Assembly (NCBI GenBank): GCA_964293225.1
Contig: CAXYYB010000024.1
Span: 5,736 to 69,735 of the forward strand
Length of the DNA: 64,000 bases
Reading direction: 5' to 3'
Source: Symbiopectobacterium sp964293225
GTDB lineage: Bacteria; Pseudomonadota; Gammaproteobacteria; Enterobacterales; Enterobacteriaceae
Shown here: positions 53,486 through 62,492 of the stretch, one piece after another
How positions within the stretch are numbered: the stretch's first letter is position 1
Layout: each line of letters opens with the position of its first letter
The notes under the pieces: generated by a model
What the model saw: only the letters and a program-made list of their open reading frames with translations
What the model was told of the DNA's origin: nothing
Database searches by the model: none
Position numbers and translations under genes: made by a program

Positions 53486-54609
53486 GTGACGGTATCGTTA
53501 TTATCGGCTCAGGTTTTGCAGCCCGTCAGTTGGTGAAAAACATCCGCAAGCAGGATGCGACCATCCCGCTGTCGCTGATTGCGGCTGACAGCATGGATGA
53601 ATATAACAAGCCCGATCTCAGCCATGTGATAAGCCAAGGGCAATGCGCCGACGATCTCACGCGTCAGTCGATGGGGGCCTTTGCTGAGCAATATCAGCTA
53701 CGGCTCTACCCAAATACACGGATCACCGACATCGATGTCGCACATCATCGCGTAAAAAGTCACGACAGCGAATGGTGTTACGGCAAGCTGGTGCTGGCAA
53801 CGGGAGCCTCCGCATCGGTGCCACCGGTTGCGGGGCATGAACTTATGTTGACATTGAACAGCCAGCAAGAATACCGCGCGTGTGAAGCGCAGTTGCAGGA
53901 TGCGCGGCGGGTGTTGGTGGTCGGCGCAGGACTGATTGGCACTGAACTGGCGATGGATTTTTGTCGTGCCGGTAAGGCGGTTACGCTGGCCGATTGCGCT
54001 GCCAGCGTGTTGCCGACGTTGCTGCCGCCGGAAGTGAGCGGCCGCTTGCAACACTGTCTGGTCGATACGGGCACGCATCTGTTGTTGAAAGCAAAACTGC
54101 AATCGCTGGAACAGACCGAAAACGGCATTCGCGCCCGGTTCGATGGTGAACGCGTGATTGAGGCAGATGTGGTGGTGGCGGCTACCGGACTGTGCCCGGA
54201 AACTGCGCTGGCGCAGCGCGCCGGGATTGTTACCCGACGTGGCGTGGTGGTTGATAACACGCTGCGAACCAGTCATGCCGATATTTATGCGTTAGGCGAC
54301 TGCGCTGAAATAGCAGGGCAGGTACGCCCCTTTCTGCAACCGATCCAGCTAAGCGCTATCGCGCTGGCGAAAACGCTGCTTGGCGTTAACACCACGCTCG
54401 CGCTGCCCGCCATGCTGGTGAAGGTGAAAACACCGGCGCTGCCATTACATCTGGCCGGAGAATCAGGCCGCCGTGATTTACGCTGGCAGATTGCCACTGC
54501 GCCGGAGGGCGTGGTGGCACAAGGCATGGATGATGAGGGGCAGTTGCGCGCTTTTGTCGTGAGTGAAGATCGGATGAAAGAGGCATTCGCGTTACTAAAA
54601 GCACTATAA
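53482..54609 (+). CDS. norW: Flavorubredoxin reductase NorW
   Basis: The 375-residue product is an NADH-dependent FAD reductase that passes electrons to the NorV rubredoxin domain. FAD motif GSGFAARQLVKNIRK near the start, NAD motif VVGAGLIGTELAMDFCRAG at about residue 150, and ATG box YALGDCAE are visible. Translation is coupled to norV through the ATGA overlap. Length nearly equals E. coli NorW (377). Confidence 0.97.
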   Translation: MSDGIVIIGSGFAARQLVKNIRKQDATIPLSLIAADSMDEYNKPDLSHVISQGQCADDLTRQSMGAFAEQYQLRLYPNTRITDIDVAHHRVKSHDSEWCYGKLVLATGASASVPPVAGHELMLTLNSQQEYRACEAQLQDARRVLVVGAGLIGTELAMDFCRAGKAVTLADCAASVLPTLLPPEVSGRLQHCLVDTGTHLLLKAKLQSLEQTENGIRARFDGERVIEADVVVAATGLCPETALAQRAGIVTRRGVVVDNTLRTSHADIYALGDCAEIAGQVRPFLQPIQLSAIALAKTLLGVNTTLALPAMLVKVKTPALPLHLAGESGRRDLRWQIATAPEGVVAQGMDDEGQLRAFVVSEDRMKEAFALLKAL

Positions 54610-54766
54610 CCTGGTGTATGGCTGTGATTTTTTAGGCTCACTTATCGAAAAGACTGTCTATCTTCAGTATGGTGTAGGGCATAGGGCGATAACCGTATTG
54701 GTCGCGTGCAGTGAGCGTGACTGAACGGTGTCGCCTTACTCCGTTTTATTCCGCCATGAGGTTGTG

Positions 54767-55666
54767 ATGAGTCTTGCCAAACAAGGCATGTTATACGTGT
54801 TAATCGCCTCCATCCTGTGGGGCAGTTCTGGTGTCTGTGCCCAATACTTGATGGAACATCTGCACATTTCCGCCGGTTGGTTGACGATGTCGCGCCTGCT
54901 GTTTTCCGGCATCATTCTGTTAATGCTCGGTTTTTTGCAAGGCCAACCGGTGTTTAGCGTTTTTAGCGAGAAGAAAGAGGCCATCAAGCTCTTTATTTTC
55001 AGCCTGTGCGGTACGTTAACCGTGCAGTTCACCTTTTTGGTCACGATTGAAAAATCAAACGCGGCAACCGGGACGATCCTTCAGTTTCTCTCCCCGACGG
55101 TGATTGTTACCTGGTTTGCGCTGACGCGGAAAAAGCTACCGGGCATGTTTGTGTGTGCCGCGATACTCACTTCGCTGGCAGGTACTTTCTTGCTGGTGAC
55201 GCACGGTAATCCGACGTCGCTGTCGATCTCGCCTGCGGCGCTGATCTGGGGGATTGCCTCCGCCTTTGCTGCCGCGTTCTATTCCACCTACTCCTCGGGC
55301 CTGATATCCCGACACGGCACGTTGCTGGTGGTGGGGTGGAGCATGTTTATTGCAGGGGTATCGATGATGCCGTTCTTCCTGCTGCCGGAAGAAAATATAG
55401 CGGTTAACGGCCTGGGTCTGTTTGCCTTCTTTTATCTGATTATCGTGGGCACTGCCGTGACGTTTAGCCTGTATCTCAAGGGCGCATCGCTGATTGGCGG
55501 CCAGAAAGCCAGTATTCTTAGCTGCGCGGAGCCGCTGACCAGCGCGGTGCTATCCTTGTTGCTGTTGGGCATTACTTTTACGCTGCCGGATTGGCTTGGC
55601 ACGCTGCTTATCCTTTCATCCGTACTACTGATTGCCATGGATGCCAAGGGGAAGCTACACCGTTAA
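54767..55666 (+). CDS. EamA-family drug/metabolite transporter
   Basis: The 299-residue product has ten hydrophobic segments in two EamA repeats (residues 8-140 and 150-290). The typical WGSSGVCAQYLM segment near residue 17 and EKSNAATGTILQFLSPTVIV occur. ATG 54767 follows GAGGT; an earlier ATG in frame (54728) lacks a ribosome site. Substrate unknown; the phosphoribosyltransferase gene 17 bases downstream points to a nucleobase or a related compound. Confidence 0.88.
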   Translation: MSLAKQGMLYVLIASILWGSSGVCAQYLMEHLHISAGWLTMSRLLFSGIILLMLGFLQGQPVFSVFSEKKEAIKLFIFSLCGTLTVQFTFLVTIEKSNAATGTILQFLSPTVIVTWFALTRKKLPGMFVCAAILTSLAGTFLLVTHGNPTSLSISPAALIWGIASAFAAAFYSTYSSGLISRHGTLLVVGWSMFIAGVSMMPFFLLPEENIAVNGLGLFAFFYLIIVGTAVTFSLYLKGASLIGGQKASILSCAEPLTSAVLSLLLLGITFTLPDWLGTLLILSSVLLIAMDAKGKLHR

Positions 55667-55683
55667 TCTGAGGGGAACCTGCT

Positions 55684-56202
55684 ATGAAACATGAACATGT
55701 GGGTGAGATTATCATCAGTGCATCCTCGATTGCGCAAGGCGTCAGTCAGGTTGCCGCACAGCTTAATCAGGACTTTGATGAGGCCGTTGTCATTACGGTC
55801 GTGCCGGGCGGTATTCTCTACACGGCAGACCTGACCAGACAGTTAATCTTTGATATCAATATGGATTATATTTCCTGTCCCCATACGCCGGGAGACAGAA
55901 ATAATCATTCTCCCATCGTGTTCCATAATAATATCGATATCAGTAACCGCCATGTCATCCTGATTGATGATGCGATTGAGTCAGGTGGGACAATGAAGCG
56001 TCTGGTTAACCATATCTCCGAGCACTTCACGCCAAAATCGGTTTCGGTTGCCGTTTTGTTTGTCAAACCGGGTCGCGTTGATATCCCGGTTAAGCAATAT
56101 TTTGCGTATGAAATGGATAACGATGATTTACTGATTGGCTATGGCATGCCGTGGGAGAATAAGTATAGAAATCTCCCTTATGTCGCTACATTGAAGCGTT
56201 AA
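55684..56202 (+). CDS. Type I phosphoribosyltransferase (hypoxanthine/pyrimidine type)
   Basis: The 172-residue product has the PRPP loop VILIDDAIESGGTMKRL near residue 105, a fold of the hypoxanthine phosphoribosyltransferase type, and lacks a signal peptide. It would attach a purine or pyrimidine base to PRPP. Pairing with the EamA transporter gene (17-bp gap) suggests uptake or export and conversion of a base. It is not the housekeeping hpt, gpt or upp by its N-terminus (MKHEHVGEIIISASSIAQGV); exact base unknown. Confidence 0.8.
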   Translation: MKHEHVGEIIISASSIAQGVSQVAAQLNQDFDEAVVITVVPGGILYTADLTRQLIFDINMDYISCPHTPGDRNNHSPIVFHNNIDISNRHVILIDDAIESGGTMKRLVNHISEHFTPKSVSVAVLFVKPGRVDIPVKQYFAYEMDNDDLLIGYGMPWENKYRNLPYVATLKR

Positions 56203-56339
56203 GTGTCTGCTAAACGCGATCGTCGGGCAATGCATGCTTTCGCCTTTCTTGATAACTGCATTATTGGCACTGACTAATGCCACATCAGACGCCGTGTAGT
56301 AGCGGTAAAGGGAGGAGAGCAGATCCTTTTCCTGCACAG

Positions 56340-57329
56340 TTATTTGTCCATGGACACGGGTGTATACCTCAGCATTTTGCCTTGCAACAGCAGCATGAGT
56401 GTTTGGATAATAAGCAGAGCAATTAGGGTGTTACTAAAAACAAACAGAGGAAGTGCAAGCAGAGGCAACACGCCTTCTGAACTACCATATCCCAAATGGA
56501 GTGCAGTAGAGGCAAGTGCCGAGAGCCCGAATGAGAAACTCCAGAACGAGGGGGTGAATGGCCCTTTCAGATACCATGGAATCAGACGGATCATAAATAA
56601 CAACTGTAGCAAACCGTAGCCAAAAAGCAGTTTTGCAAAGGTATCAGCCTCCCCGCCATTAACGGCCAACCAGGCATTGCATGCAACCAGAGAAGGGGCA
56701 AGCTGTATACCGAGAGAAAGTCTCACCGGTGCTGGCATTTCCCCGTGGCTACGCATTCTGTGCAGAATGGCCGGTTCCAGGCTTAACCATGAGAAAATAC
56801 CCGCGCCGAGGAATAGAATGCCGAGATCGTGGTATCCCAGCGCGCCACTGGCCATACAACTGATGAAGTTATTCGCAACAGTGGGTAGATAAAGCCCCGG
56901 TGTGGTTGCATCGTGCGGATGTTTTCCTCGCCATATTCCAGCGCTTTGCCAGGCTGCATACGCGAGTTGGATGATCGCTCCTGTAATAAACATTGCCACG
57001 CTGAGTGGTCTACACCAAGGCACGAAGCCTATTGCAACTAACATGGTCGTTGCAGGGAATAAGCTGATATAGCTGCCCATGAGGGGGTGCTCAATTTCGT
57101 GTTTAACACTGCTCGGGAAGCGAATCAGGCGGTATACAAAAGCAATGGCTAACAATGCCCAGATGAGTATTGCCAGTATCACCAGACCTTCGCCGATGAG
57201 CGGTGTTATTGACCAAATTGTTGCGGCATAGCGCCACCCGAAACCTGCCCCAATGGTGCCGAGAACCATACCGAAATAGCCTGCCGGTAGATCCAAAAAA
57301 GAGGAACGGCCAGTTAAGTGAGAATTCAT
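56340..57329 (-). CDS. tehA: TehA-type TDT-family transporter
   Basis: The 329-residue product has ten membrane helices of the SLAC1/TehA family, including FLDLPAGYFGMVLGTIGAG near the start. E. coli TehA is 330 residues and is a homologue of plant anion channel SLAC1; with tehB it gives tellurite resistance when overexpressed. No tehB is adjacent: 56203-56339 holds no gene, and upstream is an ORF remnant. Natural substrate in this organism is unknown. Slightly AT-rich. Confidence 0.85.
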   Translation of the reverse strand: MNSHLTGRSSFLDLPAGYFGMVLGTIGAGFGWRYAATIWSITPLIGEGLVILAILIWALLAIAFVYRLIRFPSSVKHEIEHPLMGSYISLFPATTMLVAIGFVPWCRPLSVAMFITGAIIQLAYAAWQSAGIWRGKHPHDATTPGLYLPTVANNFISCMASGALGYHDLGILFLGAGIFSWLSLEPAILHRMRSHGEMPAPVRLSLGIQLAPSLVACNAWLAVNGGEADTFAKLLFGYGLLQLLFMIRLIPWYLKGPFTPSFWSFSFGLSALASTALHLGYGSSEGVLPLLALPLFVFSNTLIALLIIQTLMLLLQGKMLRYTPVSMDK

Positions 57330-57448
57330 TCTGTTTATACTGTCAAAAAAAAGTCGCTTAGTTTTAACGAGGGTTGGCGTTTTCGTCTATGCGGTCGATC
57401 AATATCATTATGGAATGTGGCTAAAAGGTGTAGTTGTAAAATATTGTG

Positions 57449-57601
57449 TTATTTAACAAGGTAGTAATAAATATCTTTAATAGCGTTCATGACGTTGTAG
57501 AACAGGTTATTATGCGATGCCTCGATGATGGCCCGTACGCCAGACGGCACAGCCTCTCGCCCATGAGGTGATACACTATGCGGCATCCCGTGAATGTGCA
57601 T
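57449..57601 (-). pseudogene. Short ORF, possibly the C-terminal remnant of a lost gene
   Basis: A 50-codon frame (MHIHGMPHSVSPHGREAVPS...ending in AIKDIYYYLVK) continues upstream in open frame to a stop at 57674-57676 without a start codon (IPKTRSEAGHLVDAVNAG). The composition looks like a real protein, but no family is recognised and no ribosome site is seen, so a truncated gene end is the likely reading. The rest of the gap between tehA and yhiN (57330-57709) shows nothing else. Confidence 0.35.
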
Positions 57602-57709
57602 CCCTGCATTTACGGCGTCAACAAGATGTCCGGCCTCTGACCGGGTTTTTGGGATAATAAAGTCGATACAGCGCTAACCTTTTCCCTATGTCTACTTGAT
57701 TATCCCAAA

Positions 57710-58900
57710 TCAAATGTCCAATGCCTGCGCACACGCCCAAGCGGAACTCCATGCCCATTGGAAGTTATAGCCGCCCAGCCAGCCGGTGACGTCCACCACT
57801 TCACCGATAAAATAGAGGCCCGGCATTTTACTGACCTCCATGGTTTTTGACGATAATTCCCGCGTATCCACACCACCGAGGGTGACTTCTGCGGTGCGGT
57901 AGCCTTCCGTACCGTTGGGTTGTACCTGCCAGGCGTGCAGATTTTCAATGAGCGCCGCGATCTGGGGGGATTGCAACTGCTTAACTGACACCTCGGGCAC
58001 CAATCCCAAGGTTTGCAGACACTCCACCAAGCGCTTCGGTAGCCACAGCGCCAGCGTATTTTTCAGGCTCTGATTGGGGTGTGCTGCACGTTGCTCGGCG
58101 AGCAGTGCGTTAAGATCGTGCTGTGGCAACAGATTGATTGTCACCCATTCTCCCGGTAGCCAATAGCTCGACAGTTGCAGGATCGCCGGGCCTGAAAGGC
58201 CACGATGGGTAAACAGCAGGTTCTCTTTAAAGCTGACACCGTTTTTCGCCGTCACCACCACGGGTACGGAAACGCCGGACAGGGTCTGTATCTGCTCCAA
58301 CAGCGGTTTATGCAGCGTAAACGGCACCAGCGCGGCGCGTGTCGGCAGCACCTTAATGCCAAACTGCTGTGCGACCTGATAACCGAAGGGCGATGCGCCC
58401 AGCCCCGGCATGGAAAGCCCGCCGCTGGCAATCACCACTTGTGGAACCGTGAGCGTGCCAGTGGCAAAGGTGAGGGTGAACGCTGAGTCTGTCCGTTCAA
58501 TACCCAAGAGTTCGCTGCGCAGACGAAACTGCACGTTGCCGAGTTCGCATTCGTGCATCAGCATGTCCACAATCTGCTGCGCACTATCATCACAGAACAG
58601 CTGCCCAAGGGTTTTTTCGTGATAGGCAATCCCGTGCCGATTAACCAGATCGATAAAATCCCATTGGGTGTAGCGCGCCAGTGCAGATTTGCAAAAATGC
58701 GGGTTTTCAGACAAATAAGCTGCTGGCTCGGCATACATGTTGGTGAAATTGCAGCGGCCACCGCCCGACATCAATATCTTGCGACCCGGTTTTTTGCCGT
58801 TATCCACCAGCAGAACGCGTAGTCCGCGTTGCCCTGCCTGGGCGGCGCAAAACAGACCGGCGGCACCTGCACCGACAATGACAACATCAAACGATTCCAC
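57710..58900 (-). CDS. yhiN: FAD-dependent oxidoreductase of the HI0933/YhiN family
   Basis: The 396-residue product begins MESFDVVIVGAGAAGLFCAA (Rossmann FAD-binding motif) and continues with GRKILMSGGGRCNFTN and TGWLGGYNFQWAWSSA, hallmarks of the HI0933-like flavoproteins. It matches E. coli YhiN over its length. The function of the family is not fixed; a general reductase role is assumed. GTG at 58898-58900 is the start by homology, with AGGAGA ahead. Divergent from pitA as in E. coli. Confidence 0.93.
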   Translation of the reverse strand: MESFDVVIVGAGAAGLFCAAQAGQRGLRVLLVDNGKKPGRKILMSGGGRCNFTNMYAEPAAYLSENPHFCKSALARYTQWDFIDLVNRHGIAYHEKTLGQLFCDDSAQQIVDMLMHECELGNVQFRLRSELLGIERTDSAFTLTFATGTLTVPQVVIASGGLSMPGLGASPFGYQVAQQFGIKVLPTRAALVPFTLHKPLLEQIQTLSGVSVPVVVTAKNGVSFKENLLFTHRGLSGPAILQLSSYWLPGEWVTINLLPQHDLNALLAEQRAAHPNQSLKNTLALWLPKRLVECLQTLGLVPEVSVKQLQSPQIAALIENLHAWQVQPNGTEGYRTAEVTLGGVDTRELSSKTMEVSKMPGLYFIGEVVDVTGWLGGYNFQWAWSSAWACAQALDI

Positions 58901-59172
58901 AGTGCGTTCTCCTGCCAATGGCAATATAAAAAGTAAGTATTTTCCCCGATAACCGACGGACGGCTGATTGTAGTGTCAGGCGTGAAGGGATGCCAGCGTA
59001 ACAAAATGTATATTTATACAAGAATATGTATTTTTTTGATTTTATTAAGATAAATCCGATCAATAGCCGCATTGGTCATCTTTTCGTCAAAAAAAAGTCA
59101 TATTTTCCTTTTCCCGTTTAGGCTTGTCGCAGATAATGCGCCGCGTTCATGACCACAAATGGCCTAACGCTT

Positions 59173-60675
59173 ATGCTACATTTATTTACCGGGGTTGATT
59201 TTCATACCGGTCTGATGCTGATTTTGGCACTGGTATTTGTTCTGTTCTATGAAGCCATAAATGGCTTTCACGATACGGCAAATGCTGTTGCCACCGTGAT
59301 ATATACGCGCGCGATGCGGGCGGAATATGCGGTTGTCATGGCCGGACTGTTTAACTTTTTCGGCGTGATGCTAGGCGGGTTGAGCGTGGCTTATGCCATT
59401 GTGCATTTGCTGCCTACTGATTTGCTGCTTAACGTCAGTTCTGCGCACGGCCTGGCCATGGTGTTCTCCATGCTGCTGGCGGCGATTATCTGGAACCTAG
59501 GCACTTGGTACTTTGGTTTGCCAGCCTCCAGTTCCCACACCTTGATTGGTTCTATCATCGGGATTGGTTTGACCAACGCCCTGCTCACCGATACTTCTAT
59601 CGTGGATGCGCTCAATGTTCCTAAAATGATCAGTATCTTCCTGTCACTGATTCTGTCTCCGATTGTGGGGATGGTGGTCGCGGGTCTGATGCTGTTTGTG
59701 CTGTTGCGTTTCTGGAACAACAATAAGAAACGCAAACGTGTTCACTTGACGCCAGCCGATCGTGAAAAGCTGGATGGCAAACGCAAGCCGCCGTTCTGGA
59801 CGCGTACTGCGCTGATCATTTCTGCAATCGGTGTCAGCTTCTCCCACGGTGCTAACGATGGACAGAAAGGTATCGGCCTGATCATGCTGGTGCTGATTGG
59901 GGTTGCGCCTGCCGGCTTTGTCGTCAACATGAGCGCTTCCGGCTATGAGATCAGCCGCACGCGTGATGCGGTCGTCAATTTGCAGGAGTTTTATCAACAA
60001 CATGGCGATGCGCTTAAACACGTCATCGACCTCTCTGCGCCAGTACCGGCGACAGAGACGGTGTTGCCTGATAATGGCGCTAAAGAGTTCCACTGCGACA
60101 GTTCACGCGTCATGATTGCCATCGAGCGTTCACTGGGGCTGCTGAATAACCTGAAGAGTTATGACCAGTTGAATGCCGAGGATCGCGGTCGTGTGCGTCG
60201 CTTGCTGATGTGCATCGCGGATACCATGGACAAGGTAGCGAAGCTGCCGGAAACCACGTCTGAAGACCGCCGCTACCTGAATAATCTGCGTCAGGATATG
60301 CTGAAAACCGTTGAATACGCACCGTTATGGATTATCGTTGCTGTCGCATTGGCGCTCTCCCTGGGCACCATGGTGGGCTGGCGTCGTGTCGCGGTAACTA
60401 TCGGCGAGAAGATCGGTAAACGTGGTATGACCTACGCGCAAGGGGTGTCTGCACAGGTGACAGCGGCGCTGTCAATTGGTGTGGCGAGCTATACCGGTAT
60501 GCCCGTGTCCACCACCCATGTTCTTTCCTCTGCGGTTGCGGGCACCATGATCGTTGACGGCGGTGGCGTACAGGGTAAAACGGTTAAGAACATCCTGTTG
60601 GCATGGGTGTTTACGCTGCCGGTTTCTCTGGTGATGTCAGGCGTACTGTATTGGTTGGCGCTGAAACTGATCTAA
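59173..60675 (+). CDS. pitA: Low-affinity phosphate/metal phosphate transporter PitA
   Basis: The 500-residue product has ten or more membrane helices and the two PiT family signatures GFHDTANAVATVIYTRAM and SHGANDGQKGIG. E. coli PitA has 499 residues. It imports metal-phosphate complexes driven by protons. Start ATG 59173 by homology (MLHLFTGVDFHTG); an ATG eight codons upstream (59149) is also possible. A terminator hairpin follows at 60703. Confidence 0.97.
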   Translation: MLHLFTGVDFHTGLMLILALVFVLFYEAINGFHDTANAVATVIYTRAMRAEYAVVMAGLFNFFGVMLGGLSVAYAIVHLLPTDLLLNVSSAHGLAMVFSMLLAAIIWNLGTWYFGLPASSSHTLIGSIIGIGLTNALLTDTSIVDALNVPKMISIFLSLILSPIVGMVVAGLMLFVLLRFWNNNKKRKRVHLTPADREKLDGKRKPPFWTRTALIISAIGVSFSHGANDGQKGIGLIMLVLIGVAPAGFVVNMSASGYEISRTRDAVVNLQEFYQQHGDALKHVIDLSAPVPATETVLPDNGAKEFHCDSSRVMIAIERSLGLLNNLKSYDQLNAEDRGRVRRLLMCIADTMDKVAKLPETTSEDRRYLNNLRQDMLKTVEYAPLWIIVAVALALSLGTMVGWRRVAVTIGEKIGKRGMTYAQGVSAQVTAALSIGVASYTGMPVSTTHVLSSAVAGTMIVDGGGVQGKTVKNILLAWVFTLPVSLVMSGVLYWLALKLI

Positions 60676-60702
60676 TCCGTCAGGGTTGAAACTGCACGCA
60701 AT

Positions 60703-60731
60703 AAAAAGGCGATTCGAGAGAATCGCCTTTT
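60703..60731. terminator. Bidirectional terminator between pitA and uspB
   Basis: AAAAAGGCGATTC-GAGA-GAATCGCCTTTT, a perfect 12-bp stem with T-runs, between convergent genes. Confidence 0.9.
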
Positions 60732-60768
60732 ATATTTCTAGATTACACATTGTTAAGTACCCAATCGC

Positions 60769-61104
60769 TCAATACCAAATCATCATGGACAGCAAACTTA
60801 CCAGTATCAGCCCACACAGTGCGGAAGTCAGCATAAACTGGCCTCGTACTCGCTCACAGCGGCGCATAAAGGCTTCATCGTGGTGTTCCAGATAGCGCTG
60901 TGCGTAAATGTAGCGCACCAGCCGAATCTGCTTACTGGGTTGTCCGTGGGAAGTGAAAAAACCTCCGCCATCCACATACTGGTACAACAGCGGGTCGCAA
61001 TCGCGCAGGATCATCAGCAGTACGCGCAAAGAAGAATAATAGCGCGCCATGTTGATGACACAGACGATGCACAAGGCCCAGAAAAGCGCAAATGTACTGA
61101 TCAT
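60769..61104 (-). CDS. uspB: Universal stress protein B
   Basis: The 111-residue product has two membrane spans (residues 5-20 and 88-110) around a basic, hydrophilic loop. Length and sequence pattern (LYQYVDGGGFF, GQPSKQIRLVRYIY) match E. coli UspB, which is RpoS-dependent and concerned with ethanol resistance. Divergent from uspA, as in E. coli. Confidence 0.95.
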   Translation of the reverse strand: MISTFALFWALCIVCVINMARYYSSLRVLLMILRDCDPLLYQYVDGGGFFTSHGQPSKQIRLVRYIYAQRYLEHHDEAFMRRCERVRGQFMLTSALCGLILVSLLSMMIWY

Positions 61105-61617
61105 GCTCCCCTCCCGGATAATGTTATTCGTCAGAACGAGGATGTGGTGAACATCCTACGGCGTTTTTGCTAATTATTTTGCCACACGTTCATTACGCGA
61201 TTTGGCACGTTGATATCCCCCTCATTGTTATTGTAGAAGAGGAAAGCAGTTTTTTGCCACAGGGTGACTGATATCAAATAATTTTGACGATTTTCCCTAC
61301 TCTTTTTCCCGGTTTTATAGCGGATCGTCGGGAATCCAGACGTGATAAGGAGCCGTTTCTACTACACTTATCAGGGAGTGCGAGAATTTTGCGGTCAGAT
61401 CGCCGCTCCTGTTGGCCGTCGTGCAGTCATCGCTTGCCCGTTGCATGGGCGCTGTGTGGGTCATCTCGCAGAATGCGGTAAATATGTGGCGGTGTGATCT
61501 GCTGAACATAACAAAAAACGGCAGGGGTGGTATTCTATAGCCAAGCCGTTAAGTATCAGATTAGCAGGCGGAAAAATCTGCTGAACCATTAATGTGTCTT
61601 TACGGAAGGAGCTTATT
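61105..61617. other. Intergenic region between uspB and uspA
   Basis: 513 bp without a credible gene. It must carry both promoters; no clear -10/-35 pair or operator was identified. The last stretch has the strong AAGGAG ribosome site of uspA at about 61604. Confidence 0.6.
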
Positions 61618-62052
61618 ATGGCTTATAAACATATCCTGATTGCTGTTGACCTTTCTCCAGAAAGTAAAGTGTTAGTGGAAAAGGCGGTCTCGATGGCAAG
61701 GCCGTACAATGCCAAAGTCTCGTTGATCCATGTCGACGTCAATTACTCCGATCTCTACACCGGCCTGATTGACGTGAATCTGGGGGACATGCAGCAGCGT
61801 ATTTCTGAAGAAACACAAAACGCGTTGACCGATCTCTCTAAAAACGCCGGTTATCCGATCACAGAAACCCTGAGTGGCAGTGGCGATCTGGGGCAGGTAT
61901 TAGTGGATGCCATCAAAAAATACCATGTGGACCTGGTGTTATGCGGGCACCATCAGGATTTCTGGAGCAAGCTGATGTCCTCTGCACGTCAACTGATCAA
62001 CACCGTGCATGTGGACATGCTGATCGTTCCGTTGCGTGATGACGAAGAGTAA
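61618..62052 (+). CDS. uspA: Universal stress protein A
   Basis: The 144-residue product has the Usp fold (MAYKHILIAVDLSPESKVLV...) and is collinear with E. coli UspA, including VLCGHHQDFWSKLMSSARQ. It is a cytoplasmic dimer induced by growth arrest, DNA damage and (p)ppGpp. ATG 61618 has AAGGAG eight bases upstream. A terminator is at 62070-62099. Confidence 0.97.
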   Translation: MAYKHILIAVDLSPESKVLVEKAVSMARPYNAKVSLIHVDVNYSDLYTGLIDVNLGDMQQRISEETQNALTDLSKNAGYPITETLSGSGDLGQVLVDAIKKYHVDLVLCGHHQDFWSKLMSSARQLINTVHVDMLIVPLRDDEE

Positions 62053-62069
62053 CATTTTCGTGTTTTTCC

Positions 62070-62099
62070 GCTCCCCGGTTAAGGCTGGGGAGCCTTTTT
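62070..62099 (+). terminator. Terminator of uspA
   Basis: GCTCCCC-GGTTAAGGCT-GGGGAGC followed by CTTTTTA. Confidence 0.88.
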
Positions 62100-62304
62100 A
62101 GTTGGTGCATTTTTTTGCAAATTGACCGATTTTTTAGTCGATCGCATTTTTTTACCTCCCCGCTGTTAACCGCTTTTTTGTGCACTGAATTGCACTTTCT
62201 TTTGTTATATAACAGAAACTTATGACTGTTTTTTATCATTTTTTACGTGAGGATAAGTGCCTATCTCATTGGTTTTTAAGCATATAAAACGTTAAAAAAC
62301 GCTT

Positions 62305-62333
62305 GCTTGAATATCCACCAGCAGTGCTATAGT
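62305..62333 (+). promoter_or_regulatory. Promoter candidate of gdhA
   Basis: TATAGT at 62328-62333 with CTTGAA 16 bp upstream, about 160 bases before the gene. Confidence 0.5.
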
Positions 62334-62397
62334 CGAAGCGGCACAACATCATTCAACCGCGATCCCACAGGCTTTTAACGTGCATAACTTTCACCGT

Positions 62398-62479
62398 TTT
62401 CACGCGGCCAGGCACTTTGCTGCGCGTGAAAGGGTGCGAGATAAAAAAAGCACAGTCCACAGGACGCTTTTTCTTTTTT
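62398..62479 (+). promoter_or_regulatory. Structured leader of gdhA with two hairpins
   Basis: TTTCACGCG (62398-62406) pairs with CGCGTGAAA (62423-62431); then AAAAAGC/GCTTTTT with inner GTCC/GGAC (62444-62472) is followed by C and six T, terminator-like, only 13 bases before the gdhA start and abutting the AGGAG ribosome site. Confidence 0.55.
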
Positions 62480-62492
62480 GCAGGAGTTGGTA

